A stretch of 64,000 nt of DNA from Alkalispirochaeta americana (GTDB lineage: Bacteria; Spirochaetota; Spirochaetia; DSM-27196; Alkalispirochaetaceae): NCBI RefSeq assembly GCF_900156105.1, contig NZ_FTMS01000001.1:1-64000 (forward strand), in the 5' to 3' direction. This document shows positions 1 to 9,992 of this stretch, piece by piece. The notes below the pieces were generated by a model. That model was not told where the DNA came from. It did not search any database and saw only the letters and a program-made list of their open reading frames with translations. Each line of letters begins with the position of its first letter. Positions within the stretch are counted from its first letter, which is position 1. The translations under genes and the position numbers were made by a program.

Positions 1-1850
1 CAGGAGTTGGCATTGGTGCCGGTGACGCCCTTGAGACGACGGTGAACACGGTGAGTGCGCGCTCGACCTCCGGGGGCATCTTCCTGCTTGAAACAGACGA
101 TCTGATCGTGGGCGACGCTGGGGTAACGGTGCAGCGGGTGGGTGCCAACGCGGGCGTGACGCCGACAACCGACGCCACACAGAGCGATGTACGCACCACG
201 GCGGACAACGGAGCGATAGTACTACGCACAACCGATGGGTCGATCACGCTGAACGAGGGAACAGCGCCAGCAGGCAACACCGCAGTTGTAACCCACGGCA
301 GCGGGAACGTCCTGCTTCAGGCCCAGGGAACGAATCAGGACATCGCCGTGAATGCGGACGTGCTGAGCACCAGCGGGAACATCAGCGTGCTTGCTACGCG
401 CAACATCGACACAGCAGTGACGGTGGACATTGCGACTGGGGACACCGGCACGATAGACGTTGAGGCGACAGCCGGCAGCGTGACAATGGCTGACAACAGC
501 CGGATCACCACAGAGGAAGGTGATATCCGGGTCCTGGCAGGGCAGGACATCGCAGTAGCTGGTATCGCCACCGACGGAGCAGCTGGCTCGGTATCGCTGA
601 CGGCAACTGCTGGCTCGATTACTGATGCCGGTGATACGAACGTTGATGTGGTGGCGAACCAGCTGCGGATGGTGGCAGGAGTTGGTATTGGTGCCGGTAA
701 CGCCCTTGAGACGACGGTGAACACGGTGAGTGCGCGGGCAGCAGGAGGGGGAATCTTCCTGCTTGAAACCGACGATCTTATTGTGGGCGACACGGCGGTA
801 ACGGTGCAGCGGGTGGGTGCCGATGCGACAAGCGGTGATCTGACCGACGCCACACAGAGCGATGTACGCACCACGGGGGATAATGGGTCGATAGTGCTGC
901 AGACAACGAACGGGTCGATCACGCTTGACGATGGATCTGCAGCGGCAATCGGAGGTGACGACGGCAACAGCGTGGTAGCCCACGGCAGTGGAAATGTGCT
1001 GATCCAGGCGGTTGCCGGTACGGTGACGGGGAATGCCGATATCCGCTCGGGCACGGGCCACATCACGGTGAAGGCTGATAATGACATAGCGCTGAACGCC
1101 GACGTGAATGTCACGACCGGGACGCCGGGAACGGTATCGCTGGACGCGGAAGATGGAGCCTTGACGATGGCCGGGAGCGCTGCGGTGACGGCGACGGGTT
1201 CTTCGGCACGGGTTGCAGCGCAGAATGATATTACGCTGGGGAACGTGAGCGCGGCGGATATCTCGATCATCTCGCAGGCGGGCGCGGTGATAAACGCGAC
1301 TGACAGCACGAAGAACGTGACGGGGACGAACCTGCGCCTCGCGGCAGCTGAATCGATCGGCGCATCCGATCGGCACCTCACCACGGCGACCGACCGGGTG
1401 ACGGCACGATCGACGAGTGGGGACATCTTTATCACCGAGGACGATGGACTGCGGATCGACGCGGTAACGGTTACGGTGACGGAGGTACAACCGGACGCCG
1501 GGACGAGCGACATTGAAGATGTGTCTCAATCCGCCTTGGTGTCGCAGGGTGGTAACGGAGAAGTCAGATTGCAAGTTCTATCCGGCGACCTCGTACAGGA
1601 CTCCGAGAACGGAAACATCGCGACGACGGGAACCGGTGAGATTCACGTAACGGTAGTTGTCGGCAGTATAGAGATGGAAGACGGCGCCGTTACGGAGACG
1701 ACAGACGGTACCATTACCTATGAGGCGGAAGTCAATATAACGGTCGGTGAGTTAATTAGCGCTACCGGGGCCGTTGATATAACGGCAACGACCGGGAGCA
1801 TTCTTGCTCAGCAAACTCTGGATGCGAACCGGGGATTGCGGGAAACTCCC
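1..1850 (+). repeat. In-gene tandem repeat with 675-bp period
   Basis: The segment from position 1 is repeated from 676 with near identity for about 180 bp (the stretch encoding GVGIGAG...LETTVNTVSAR and IFLLETDDLIVGD). A third, strongly diverged copy starts near 1335 (ESIGASD...DRVTARSTSGDIF). The 675-bp period is 225 codons, so unit gain or loss would keep the frame. More copies probably lie upstream of the window. Confidence 0.85.
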
Positions 1851-4800
1851 GTATCGGAAATAACGACTACCGGTGTTATCGATCTGCGGGCCGGATCGAC
1901 GATCGGCCGGGGCGAACCGTCTTCCGACACTGACCCGGACCCCGTAGACGGCCCCTTCCAGATCAAGACCGGCCACACTGCCGTCAACGTGCTGAACGCC
2001 CCGGAGGGTGTCTGGCTTGAAGGTGTCGGCGGCGAAATCGTGATCGGAGACATAATCGGCGATGTGGGGCCTGTCACGCTGACGGTGTTCGATAATCTTG
2101 CCTTTATTCGCCTGACGAAGACTGTTATAACCGACGGGCAGGATATCGTCTTTGGACGCCCGGTCCGGGTCGATGAATCGGGAATTACCGTATCCACGGG
2201 ACCCGGCGGTGGTCATATCGATTTCACCGCAACCCTGGACAGCCTTTCCGGCGAGGGCAACGACCTGACCCTCACGGCGGGAACCGGCGACGTGTTTTTC
2301 CGCGCGGCGGTGGGGCGCGACGGCTCCGGTTTTACTGGTGATGGGGTAGCCGGCTTTAACGAACCCGCCATGGGTTCGATCACCATCAGCAGTGCCGACA
2401 ATGTGCTCATTGGTGCAGGCATGACGACCCGGGTAGGCACAGGCAGTAGCACCGCCGATCTTGCTATTACGCTCTCGGGGACACTGACGATTATTGACAC
2501 CGATGGTGATGAAGACACCGATACCTTTGACGTTGACCTGGGAGGTTCCTTCACACAGACCGATTCTGGCGAAGACGCGACAGTGGAGATTCAGGGAGAC
2601 ATCAGAACTGGTGTAAACGCTGATCCTGATCCTCCGATCGAAGGAACGGTGAGCTTTGATGCGCCGATCACCCTGACCGGACACGTGCGAATCGACACCG
2701 ATGGAGATAGTAGCGACACCGGCGCAACGGTGACCTTCGCCAACAGTGCAACCATTGCAGGCAACGGCAGTACCGAGGATGGAGAGACTGGCGGTCCCTG
2801 GGATCTGCGGATTAACGCGCCCGCGGCTACGGTGAGCTTTGGGCAGAATGCAGGAGCAGAGAACGGTCGTCTTGGGGGTGAGGACGGCGTTTCCCGGCTA
2901 CGTGATATCCAGATTGATGATGCGCAGGAGATGACCTTCAACGGCGAGGTGTTTGCACGATCGTTCACGCAGCTTGCGGCGACGGAAGACACGGGACAGA
3001 CCACCTTTGAGCGAGCCCAGGATTATCGCATAGCAAACTCTGGGTTCAGCTTCGCCGGGCATGGTTTGACTATCAATGACGAGTTGTCGTTGATCGGCGG
3101 TATGTCGGTGGCAAATGCGGGACCCTTTGAGACGAAAGCGGCAAACGGAGGCGATCCTCGTCGTGGTGAAATCATCGCCGATGGCGGGGTTGCCCAGACC
3201 GGAGATGGTGTAAACAGCATCGGGGCCGACATAAAGACTGATGGAACCGACATTGAGGTTACCACTGCAATCACGTTGACCGATGGTATCACGATGACGA
3301 CGGTAGATGGTGCAGGGGAGGGAAATATTTACCTCACCGGCGCGGTAGATGGCACGAGCGAGGGAGGCCAGCCCCTGACGCTTTTGGCCGGCGCGGGTGA
3401 GATTTCCGTTCAAGGAGCGATTGGCGCGGCGACAGAACTTGCCACCCTGATAATCGACGCGATGTCCGTCACGCTGAGCGGGATCGGCGATTCGAGTCAG
3501 CCTGGTGTGGCCGGTGATGTCAACGTAGACGCTCGGGAACGCATAACCCTGGCAGGCTCCGATGTTACGTATTGGACCGGTGGAAGGCAGCGCTACGATG
3601 TGCCGGATGCCGGCATAGGGACTATCCTTGCTGTAGAGAACACGGGGTCCAATCAAACGCTCATCCGGTCCGGTGCCGGCGAAGACGATGGGACCATCCT
3701 GTTCCGGGATCTCTATATCGATTCCCCCGACGCGCAAATCGTCTTTCAACACGAATCAAGCGCGAAAATCTCATTACGAAACCTCTTCTTCTACCGAGGA
3801 ACGGTTGATCTTGGCACTCATAACGTAACGTTGGCAACCGATCGATTCGGTGGCGGGCCAGGCGCCGGCGACGTCGCGATCTTTGGGGAGTTCTACGACG
3901 GTGAAGACCCGGACCGCGCCCCGGACGTGCCGAACAACAATTTCTTTGCCTACCCCGGTTTTGATCTGTTGTACGGAGGTTCAGACCCGGCGTACACACC
4001 TGGCAACGCGGGGTACACCGTCGCGACCGGTGTGTTCGGAACAGATCCAGCCGGAAACTGGGCAGCTTTCGCTGACCTCACCGGTTCCACGATCACCGTA
4101 ACGGGTAACTTTTACGTCAACGGCGCCGGGATGACGGTTTCTGATCCAGCAGGTGAGACCTGGACCCTGACCATCCAGGATAACTCCAGCGCCGACATGA
4201 TCTCGCCGGCTCCCAATCCACGTTTCGGCTCACCCTATGCGGTGGCGTTCAACATGGAAGTCAGTGGGAGCCAGGCAGCCGGAGGCACGGTTTCGGCCGC
4301 GGCGGGACTGCCGGCCGGTCCTCCCGGTTTGCCTTCACCTTACGCGGACGAGCACAATAACGGCGTCCAGGACAGCGGCGGCACGGCAAACTGGGTTTTC
4401 TCGCGCCCGCAGATCACCGCGGCTTATACGATCAGCGACAGGGTGGTCCGGATCGAGTTCAGCGAGCCCCTTGCCAATCAGAACGACGAAATACGCATCG
4501 CGATTGAAGGTAACGACGCGCTGACCTACGCGGATGCCGGTACGCCTGCGGACCCCGGTGGTACCGGTGGCACGCGCATATTTGCCGAAGCCTACCGTGC
4601 GCCGGCAGGACACGTGGTGGGCGATCCCCTGGACGAGAGTCTGCTGAATGCGAGTAACACCACCACCGGTGCAGGCAACCTGGACGTGATCTACGTGCGC
4701 CTCGACGCATCGAGCGAAGCCGTGCACGAGGCCCTCCGCTGGAAGACCGACGCCTCCGGTTCCGCTTCCCCGGATGATCCGGTCAACGCGGGTGCGGGCG

Positions 4801-7271
4801 GCGCAGATAGCACCGACCGGGTCGGCAACGACGCGCTCGACAACATCCCCGATCTCTTTTTCCTGAAAGGGGCCTTTCACGGTGCCGAGGGCCGCACGCC
4901 CGCGCGCAACTACGGTCACAACGCCTTCGATCGTTACGACCAGACCCGGGACCGGGCCGGTCCAGTCCTCTACCGCGTGGAATACGGTCGGGCTGTGCAT
5001 AACAATCCGGCCATCCATCCCTACGACGCCCACAACTACTTTCAGCTGTCCTATTCGGAGCCGGTCAATTTCGGTGACTCTGCGGGACTCACCATCGATG
5101 ACCGCACCGCGAACAATCTGCAGAGCAATACCACCTTTGAAGAGAGCGGGCAGAGGGGCGGCGACATCGTGACTGCCGGTGAGGGCCGGGCGAGCGTTGT
5201 GGGTTACTTCGATTATGATGCGGGGGGCTCCAGGGAGATGGAACGGGGCAGCCGGCCAGGTACTGTATCGGACGGGGAGGCCAACGCATTGTATCGACAT
5301 GACGAGGATAATCCGCTGCCTCGGCCCGAGCACCAGCTGCGTATCTTCCTTTCGGGCTACCTGAATGGAGCAATAGGCAGCGGGCTTTTTCCCGGCTGGC
5401 ACGCGGACGTACCCGATCCGGGCGCCGACGGAGCAACGATTGAGGTTCAGGAAAATGCTTTTATCGAGGACGCGCTCGGAAACCAGGTAAATCACCTCAT
5501 TCATCCGCCGGGTTTCACCGCCGGTCCCGACAACGACGAGTTCCTCCCGGAGTGGGACGTAGACCCGCCCCGGTTCAGCACCTTCAACGTCAGTGGCGAC
5601 GATCTGGTCTTCGAGATCGTGGCGATCACGGACCCCGTGACAAACCTCATCAACCGTCTGGAGTTCCACGTCCTGGACAACAGCCGCATCGACTTTGCAG
5701 GAACCCACCCCGAGGCGGTTCCCGAAGCAGAGCGCTGGGACCCTCGCGACGAGGGCAAGACCGACAGTCAGGGCTTCCCCCTGACCCACACCAATACCCG
5801 TCCCCACGAGGGAATCCGGGAGAGCACCTGGAACCGCGAGGCCTTCACCATCGGCGAGGCCGGGTCCGAAACCTTTCCCGTGGTGCCTCTGGAGATGGTG
5901 AGGGACGTGAACAACTCCCTCTTCGGCGAGGGAATCAACATCCGGGACGACTCCTACTTTGCCCTGCGCATCCCCGAGGGGGGCGGAGATAACAGAAACT
6001 GGGGTCTCCTGACCGACCTGGAGGTTCGCTACAACCACACCGAGGCCTTCACCACCGATCTCGCCGGGAACCTCCTGCCGAGCTTCGGCTTTGATGGAGT
6101 GCCCCCCATGCGCGTGATCCAGCGTGTCCCCCCCCGGATGCAGCTTGTTTTGGGCCGCGCGGGCGGGCGGGACCTCTACGTCAAGTTCAACGAGCCCGTC
6201 ATCGGCCCGGACAATGACCAGATAACCCGCCAGGCCTTCCGGGTTCGCCGCGAAGGAGGGGACTGGGAAACACCTGCAGGGCTCGAGGTGGTCAGGTCCG
6301 GTGATGGCAATTCGGTCTGGGAGGTGCTCCTCCGTCTGGCAGAGCCCGCCCTTGGAGCAAATGACTTTTTTGCCGGCAGGATCGCCCCCAGTGGGACTCC
6401 AGAGCACCCGATCCGGGACCGCTCGGGGAACGCCATGCCCCAGGAGGATACGAGGCGCCTGAGTGATCTGCTCCTGGGCGTGGTGGAGCCCCTGTGGGCA
6501 ACCGATTCTCTGGGGATAAACGACGCGGGCCAGGGAGGCTTTCGCACCCTTCGGGAGTTCGATGGCCACCAGGAACTCTCCCGCACGGATATCACCCTCC
6601 AGGCCAGGCTCCATACCGAGCCCCCCTACGAGGGAATCCCCCTGCGGCTGATTGTCGACGCCGATGTTCCCTCGTCCCGCAAGTGGGGCCCTGAAGGGGC
6701 GACGGGCCGGTTCTGGATGCCCGAGCTCCTGCCCGGCCTGATCGATCCCGGTGTTGAGGGGGGTGTCCCGCCCCACTCGGGAGCGATGGAGATCGTCCCC
6801 TACGACGTGGACGGTGGCTTGCGGACCTTCCGCATTCCCGGTTCATCGGGACCGGTCTCGTCGGGCCAGGAGCTGGAGTTTCTCTTCCGGGCAGGGGGAG
6901 TCGGTGCGGCGCGCCTTCTGAACCCCGAGGATCTGCTCTCGCTTGCGCCCTGGCGGATCGCCCTGGGCACGGGTTTTATCGCCCAGCGCGCCAACGTGAC
7001 AATTCTGAATAACGTGATCTATCCCGAAGCGGGGGAAAGCACCGTCCTGGTCTACGAGCTCTCACGACCGGGGATGGTAACGGTCCAGGTCTTCTCCCTG
7101 GACGGAAGCCTCATCCGGACGCTCCAGCGCGGCCGTCAGGGCCGGGGAACCTTCCGTCTTGCCTGGGACGGACGAAACAACAGCAACCAGATCGTGGCCC
7201 GGGGAATATACTTTATCCGTGTGGTTGCTCCCGGGGTCGACGAGTACCGGAAGGTCCTGATCGCGAAGTGA
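3..7271 (+). CDS. Giant repeat-containing secreted/surface protein, 3' part (5' end outside window)
   Basis: The reading frame is open from the first bases. The sequence at 1-60 matches the repeat boundary at 676-735, so the true start lies upstream and the GTG at 42 is only internal. About 2,420 residues are visible. The N-terminal third is built from Gly/Thr/Asp-rich beta-strand repeats, with two units of about 225 residues and a diverged third, resembling filamentous-haemagglutinin or autotransporter beta-helices. Residues ~1450-2200 contain segments such as VRIEFSEPL and YVKFNEPV that resemble bacterial Ig-like (SbsA/Big_5-type) strands. The last ~75 residues (TVQVFSLDG...IRTL...WDGRNN...GIYFIRV) look like a FlgD-type Ig or sorting-like domain. 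A surface or secreted adhesin or structural role is inferred; no catalytic motif is seen. No transporter partner is adjacent. Confidence 0.8.
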   Translation, partial: GVGIGAGDALETTVNTVSARSTSGGIFLLETDDLIVGDAGVTVQRVGANAGVTPTTDATQSDVRTTADNGAIVLRTTDGSITLNEGTAPAGNTAVVTHGSGNVLLQAQGTNQDIAVNADVLSTSGNISVLATRNIDTAVTVDIATGDTGTIDVEATAGSVTMADNSRITTEEGDIRVLAGQDIAVAGIATDGAAGSVSLTATAGSITDAGDTNVDVVANQLRMVAGVGIGAGNALETTVNTVSARAAGGGIFLLETDDLIVGDTAVTVQRVGADATSGDLTDATQSDVRTTGDNGSIVLQTTNGSITLDDGSAAAIGGDDGNSVVAHGSGNVLIQAVAGTVTGNADIRSGTGHITVKADNDIALNADVNVTTGTPGTVSLDAEDGALTMAGSAAVTATGSSARVAAQNDITLGNVSAADISIISQAGAVINATDSTKNVTGTNLRLAAAESIGASDRHLTTATDRVTARSTSGDIFITEDDGLRIDAVTVTVTEVQPDAGTSDIEDVSQSALVSQGGNGEVRLQVLSGDLVQDSENGNIATTGTGEIHVTVVVGSIEMEDGAVTETTDGTITYEAEVNITVGELISATGAVDITATTGSILAQQTLDANRGLRETPVSEITTTGVIDLRAGSTIGRGEPSSDTDPDPVDGPFQIKTGHTAVNVLNAPEGVWLEGVGGEIVIGDIIGDVGPVTLTVFDNLAFIRLTKTVITDGQDIVFGRPVRVDESGITVSTGPGGGHIDFTATLDSLSGEGNDLTLTAGTGDVFFRAAVGRDGSGFTGDGVAGFNEPAMGSITISSADNVLIGAGMTTRVGTGSSTADLAITLSGTLTIIDTDGDEDTDTFDVDLGGSFTQTDSGEDATVEIQGDIRTGVNADPDPPIEGTVSFDAPITLTGHVRIDTDGDSSDTGATVTFANSATIAGNGSTEDGETGGPWDLRINAPAATVSFGQNAGAENGRLGGEDGVSRLRDIQIDDAQEMTFNGEVFARSFTQLAATEDTGQTTFERAQDYRIANSGFSFAGHGLTINDELSLIGGMSVANAGPFETKAANGGDPRRGEIIADGGVAQTGDGVNSIGADIKTDGTDIEVTTAITLTDGITMTTVDGAGEGNIYLTGAVDGTSEGGQPLTLLAGAGEISVQGAIGAATELATLIIDAMSVTLSGIGDSSQPGVAGDVNVDARERITLAGSDVTYWTGGRQRYDVPDAGIGTILAVENTGSNQTLIRSGAGEDDGTILFRDLYIDSPDAQIVFQHESSAKISLRNLFFYRGTVDLGTHNVTLATDRFGGGPGAGDVAIFGEFYDGEDPDRAPDVPNNNFFAYPGFDLLYGGSDPAYTPGNAGYTVATGVFGTDPAGNWAAFADLTGSTITVTGNFYVNGAGMTVSDPAGETWTLTIQDNSSADMISPAPNPRFGSPYAVAFNMEVSGSQAAGGTVSAAAGLPAGPPGLPSPYADEHNNGVQDSGGTANWVFSRPQITAAYTISDRVVRIEFSEPLANQNDEIRIAIEGNDALTYADAGTPADPGGTGGTRIFAEAYRAPAGHVVGDPLDESLLNASNTTTGAGNLDVIYVRLDASSEAVHEALRWKTDASGSASPDDPVNAGAGGADSTDRVGNDALDNIPDLFFLKGAFHGAEGRTPARNYGHNAFDRYDQTRDRAGPVLYRVEYGRAVHNNPAIHPYDAHNYFQLSYSEPVNFGDSAGLTIDDRTANNLQSNTTFEESGQRGGDIVTAGEGRASVVGYFDYDAGGSREMERGSRPGTVSDGEANALYRHDEDNPLPRPEHQLRIFLSGYLNGAIGSGLFPGWHADVPDPGADGATIEVQENAFIEDALGNQVNHLIHPPGFTAGPDNDEFLPEWDVDPPRFSTFNVSGDDLVFEIVAITDPVTNLINRLEFHVLDNSRIDFAGTHPEAVPEAERWDPRDEGKTDSQGFPLTHTNTRPHEGIRESTWNREAFTIGEAGSETFPVVPLEMVRDVNNSLFGEGINIRDDSYFALRIPEGGGDNRNWGLLTDLEVRYNHTEAFTTDLAGNLLPSFGFDGVPPMRVIQRVPPRMQLVLGRAGGRDLYVKFNEPVIGPDNDQITRQAFRVRREGGDWETPAGLEVVRSGDGNSVWEVLLRLAEPALGANDFFAGRIAPSGTPEHPIRDRSGNAMPQEDTRRLSDLLLGVVEPLWATDSLGINDAGQGGFRTLREFDGHQELSRTDITLQARLHTEPPYEGIPLRLIVDADVPSSRKWGPEGATGRFWMPELLPGLIDPGVEGGVPPHSGAMEIVPYDVDGGLRTFRIPGSSGPVSSGQELEFLFRAGGVGAARLLNPEDLLSLAPWRIALGTGFIAQRANVTILNNVIYPEAGESTVLVYELSRPGMVTVQVFSLDGSLIRTLQRGRQGRGTFRLAWDGRNNSNQIVARGIYFIRVVAPGVDEYRKVLIAK

Positions 7272-7323
7272 TGGCGCGGCGCGTGCACGTCGCCCGCCGT
7301 CGGTGCCGAAGTTGGGCGTCCGG

Positions 7324-8637
7324 TTATTTGGGCGACCAGAAAAGTTCAGGAGCCGCCACCAGCACCGATCCCGCGTCCAGGTAGCGTGGATCGCCGGAGT
7401 CACCGGGCTCCACCACCAGAAAAAAGGCAGTCTCCCCGGGCGGTGCCGGGAAGGGCACCTTCACTCCCGAAAAGGTCCATTCGAGCCGTTGCCACCCGGC
7501 GGCATCGTTCACGGGCAGAACCTTCCTCGTGGCCGTTCCTGCAGGGAGAATCTCGGCCGATCCGGCCTGGACGATTCCCGCCGAGATGAATCGGGCGGGG
7601 AACCGGTTTCTTCCCTCCTCGGGATCGTTCACGGTGGGGTCATTTCTCACGTGCAGACGAAACCGGTAGGTCCCCCCTCCCGTGAGATCGGGGCGCCCCT
7701 CCTGGACGTAGGGCACGGCCAGGACCAGATAGTGGGGCTGCTCCCGGACAAAGCGGATGTTGTCAAAGACTCCCTGGATCTGGTCCTGATCCAGCGAGGT
7801 TGTCACCGAGTTGAAGGAGAAGAACAAGGGAGTCCCCTCGATGCGGTTCAGGGTATTGGGGTTCTCCGGTCGGGCCGGGAGCTTTCCGTCGTCCTCGGTG
7901 AGGGAGGTTCCCGGAAAGGAGTAGATCAGATTATCGCCGGGGGTTTGGGGCTGGAGAAGCCACTTTTGAAGGTGATCATCGGTGTCAACGTTGTTATTCA
8001 GCTCCAGCCGGAACTGATCGTTCTTCAGGCGGTAATCCAGGTGAAAGGCGTAGGATACAGCCTCCCCTTGGGGAACGTCTTGAGGAAATCCGTCTGTCAG
8101 GGCTTCTTCCAGATTTGCGGCGTAGCGGGCGGCGGCTCCGGCGAAGTCCAGCCCCAGCGACCGCTCGCCCCCGATGGGGTCCAGATCAATCCGGTTCGGC
8201 CCCTCCTCCAGGGAGGGGTTCGCTTCCGGAGCAGTCGTCGCGCTCCACCAGTTGCCGCCGGGCAAGCCGGGCAAACTGTCGTCTTCAAAATCACCGTTCC
8301 GAAAAAGGTTGGGAATCTCCAGGCGGTACACCGCCTCGCCGGGGAAGTCCGGTGGCGGATCGACCCCACCCGGATCACCCGGATCGGGGAGCCTCTCCCA
8401 GCGGAGGAAATCCACCGTGCCCCCTGTAGCCTCGGTGAGGCCGGGCATGGGAAACCAGGGCTGGCCTGTGACGAGGTTCTCACCGCCAAAGGTCTGACCT
8501 CCCAGCAGATTAACGCCGGTGTAGTCGCTCCAGTCCGTACCCGTGGTGTCCCAGGGGCACGAAGAGAGCAGGAACAACAGCGCCCCCGCCGCACCGAGCG
8601 CGGCCAGGGAGGCACAGGAACATCGCCGATACATCAC
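7324..8637 (-). CDS. Putative lipoprotein, function unknown
   Basis: The 437-residue product has a basic N-terminus, a hydrophobic stretch and the lipobox-like LLSSC at ~residues 23-27. This indicates signal peptidase II processing and membrane anchoring; spirochaete lipoboxes are often relaxed. The mature part is rich in Pro, Gly, Asp and aromatic residues. Segments such as NLFRNGDFED and a late GWQRLEWTFSGV resemble carbohydrate-binding or jelly-roll folds of extracellular proteins, but I cannot assign a family. It is convergent with the giant surface protein gene, 52 bp away, so a shared surface role is possible but unproven. It follows rhlE on the same strand after a 56-bp gap. Confidence 0.7.
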   Translation of the reverse strand: MMYRRCSCASLAALGAAGALLFLLSSCPWDTTGTDWSDYTGVNLLGGQTFGGENLVTGQPWFPMPGLTEATGGTVDFLRWERLPDPGDPGGVDPPPDFPGEAVYRLEIPNLFRNGDFEDDSLPGLPGGNWWSATTAPEANPSLEEGPNRIDLDPIGGERSLGLDFAGAAARYAANLEEALTDGFPQDVPQGEAVSYAFHLDYRLKNDQFRLELNNNVDTDDHLQKWLLQPQTPGDNLIYSFPGTSLTEDDGKLPARPENPNTLNRIEGTPLFFSFNSVTTSLDQDQIQGVFDNIRFVREQPHYLVLAVPYVQEGRPDLTGGGTYRFRLHVRNDPTVNDPEEGRNRFPARFISAGIVQAGSAEILPAGTATRKVLPVNDAAGWQRLEWTFSGVKVPFPAPPGETAFFLVVEPGDSGDPRYLDAGSVLVAAPELFWSPK

Positions 8638-8693
8638 ACTAGATAATATATCGGCAAAGAAAGAAAAAATCTAACGGTCTTAACTAGACTGTC

Positions 8694-9992
8694 TTAACTG
8701 GCCTGTCGCAGCGGCCGGGCAGCCTGGGGACGTCCCGGGCGGGACCGGGAACCCTGGGGCTTGCGGAAGTTTCTGCCGCCCCTGTTTCCGCCGCCTTGTC
8801 CGGGCCCGCGAGACGGGCGATCCCGGCGGGTCGCTGCCGTGGCAATGGAGGTGGAGTGAAAGGGATGATCGGCAAAAACGGGAATCGCCTTTTTCAGCGC
8901 CCGTTGAATCAGGGAAAGACAGTTCAGCTCCGTCTCGTCGCAGAGCGAGAGAGCGATCCCCGATTTTCCCGCCCGGGCGGTGCGGCCGATACGGTGAACG
9001 TAGCTCTCGGACTCGTTGGGCAGCTCGTAGTTGATCACGTGGTCGATATCCTTCACGTCGATACCCCGGGATGCCACGTCGGTGGCTACCAGCACCTGGA
9101 CCCGCCCCCGATCAAAGTTTGCCAGTGCCCTGGACCGGGCGTTCTGGCTCTTGTCGCCGTGGATATCATCCGAGGGGATCCCGCTCTTGGAGAGGTGCTT
9201 CGCCAGGTCCCGGGCCCGGTGCTTTGTCCGGGTAAAGACCAGGGCGCGGAAGCAGCCCCCCTCGGTGAGGATCATCTTCAGGGCGTCCTTTTTCTCCTCG
9301 CGGGAGACAAAGAGCACCTTCTGGTCGATGTCGGGATCGCTGGAGCGGTCCGATTCAACGCTGATCCGTATCGGATCGTGCAGAAGCTGGTCTGCCAGCT
9401 GGGCAACCGGGCCGGGAACGGTGGCAGAGAAAAAGAGGGCCTGCCGCTTTTCGGGAAGCTCCTGGATAATCCGTTTCACATCGGGGATAAATCCCATATC
9501 GAGCATGCGGTCTGCTTCGTCCAGGACGATCATCTGAATGTCTTTCAGGGTGATGAATCCGCCACCCATAAGATCCAGAAGGCGTCCCGGGGTTGCCACC
9601 GCGATATCCACACCCCGCCGGAGGGCGCTGATTTGAGCAGATTTGCTTACGCCTCCGTAGATCACGGCTGTGCTCATGCGCAGGGGGCGGCCAAAGGTGG
9701 TAAGCACCGTGGCAATTTGTCCCGCCAGTTCCCGGGTGGGCACCAGGATGAGAGCCCGGGGAGCTCCCCGGCGGGGTCTGGTCTGTTCTTCAGCAAGCTG
9801 ACTCAGCAGGGGCAACGCGAAGGCTGCTGTCTTTCCGCTACCGGTCTGGGCCGAGGCAAGAATGTCGCGTCCCTCAAGTACGGGAGGAATGGCCTGGGCC
9901 TGGATGGGGGTAGGGGTGAGAAATTGGTTCGCCTGGAGTGTTTTCTCCAGTCCGCTCTGCAGACCGAGTTCGAGAAATGATTTCTGGTTCAA
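8694..9992 (-). CDS. rhlE: DEAD-box ATP-dependent RNA helicase, RhlE type
   Basis: The protein has 432 residues. All helicase motifs are present in order: Q motif (TPTPIQAQAIPPVL), Walker A AQTGSGKT (~res 45), PTRELAGQ, DEAD (~res 157), SAT, and HRIGRTARAG (~res 330). The C-terminal ~45 residues form a basic Arg/Gly/Pro-rich tail typical of RNA-binding extensions in RhlE-like helicases. It probably remodels RNA in rRNA maturation or mRNA turnover, in the cytoplasm. The start is TTG at 9992, preceded by AAAGGA about 8 nt upstream; no ATG in this frame fits the family N-terminus better. RhlE is chosen over DeaD or SrmB because of the short core and basic tail. Confidence 0.92.
   Translation of the reverse strand: MNQKSFLELGLQSGLEKTLQANQFLTPTPIQAQAIPPVLEGRDILASAQTGSGKTAAFALPLLSQLAEEQTRPRRGAPRALILVPTRELAGQIATVLTTFGRPLRMSTAVIYGGVSKSAQISALRRGVDIAVATPGRLLDLMGGGFITLKDIQMIVLDEADRMLDMGFIPDVKRIIQELPEKRQALFFSATVPGPVAQLADQLLHDPIRISVESDRSSDPDIDQKVLFVSREEKKDALKMILTEGGCFRALVFTRTKHRARDLAKHLSKSGIPSDDIHGDKSQNARSRALANFDRGRVQVLVATDVASRGIDVKDIDHVINYELPNESESYVHRIGRTARAGKSGIALSLCDETELNCLSLIQRALKKAIPVFADHPFHSTSIATAATRRDRPSRGPGQGGGNRGGRNFRKPQGSRSRPGRPQAARPLRQAS

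Noticed and set aside
4335-6776. 813-residue minus-strand frame
   Set aside because: Antisense shadow inside the giant surface protein gene, with no recognisable motif.
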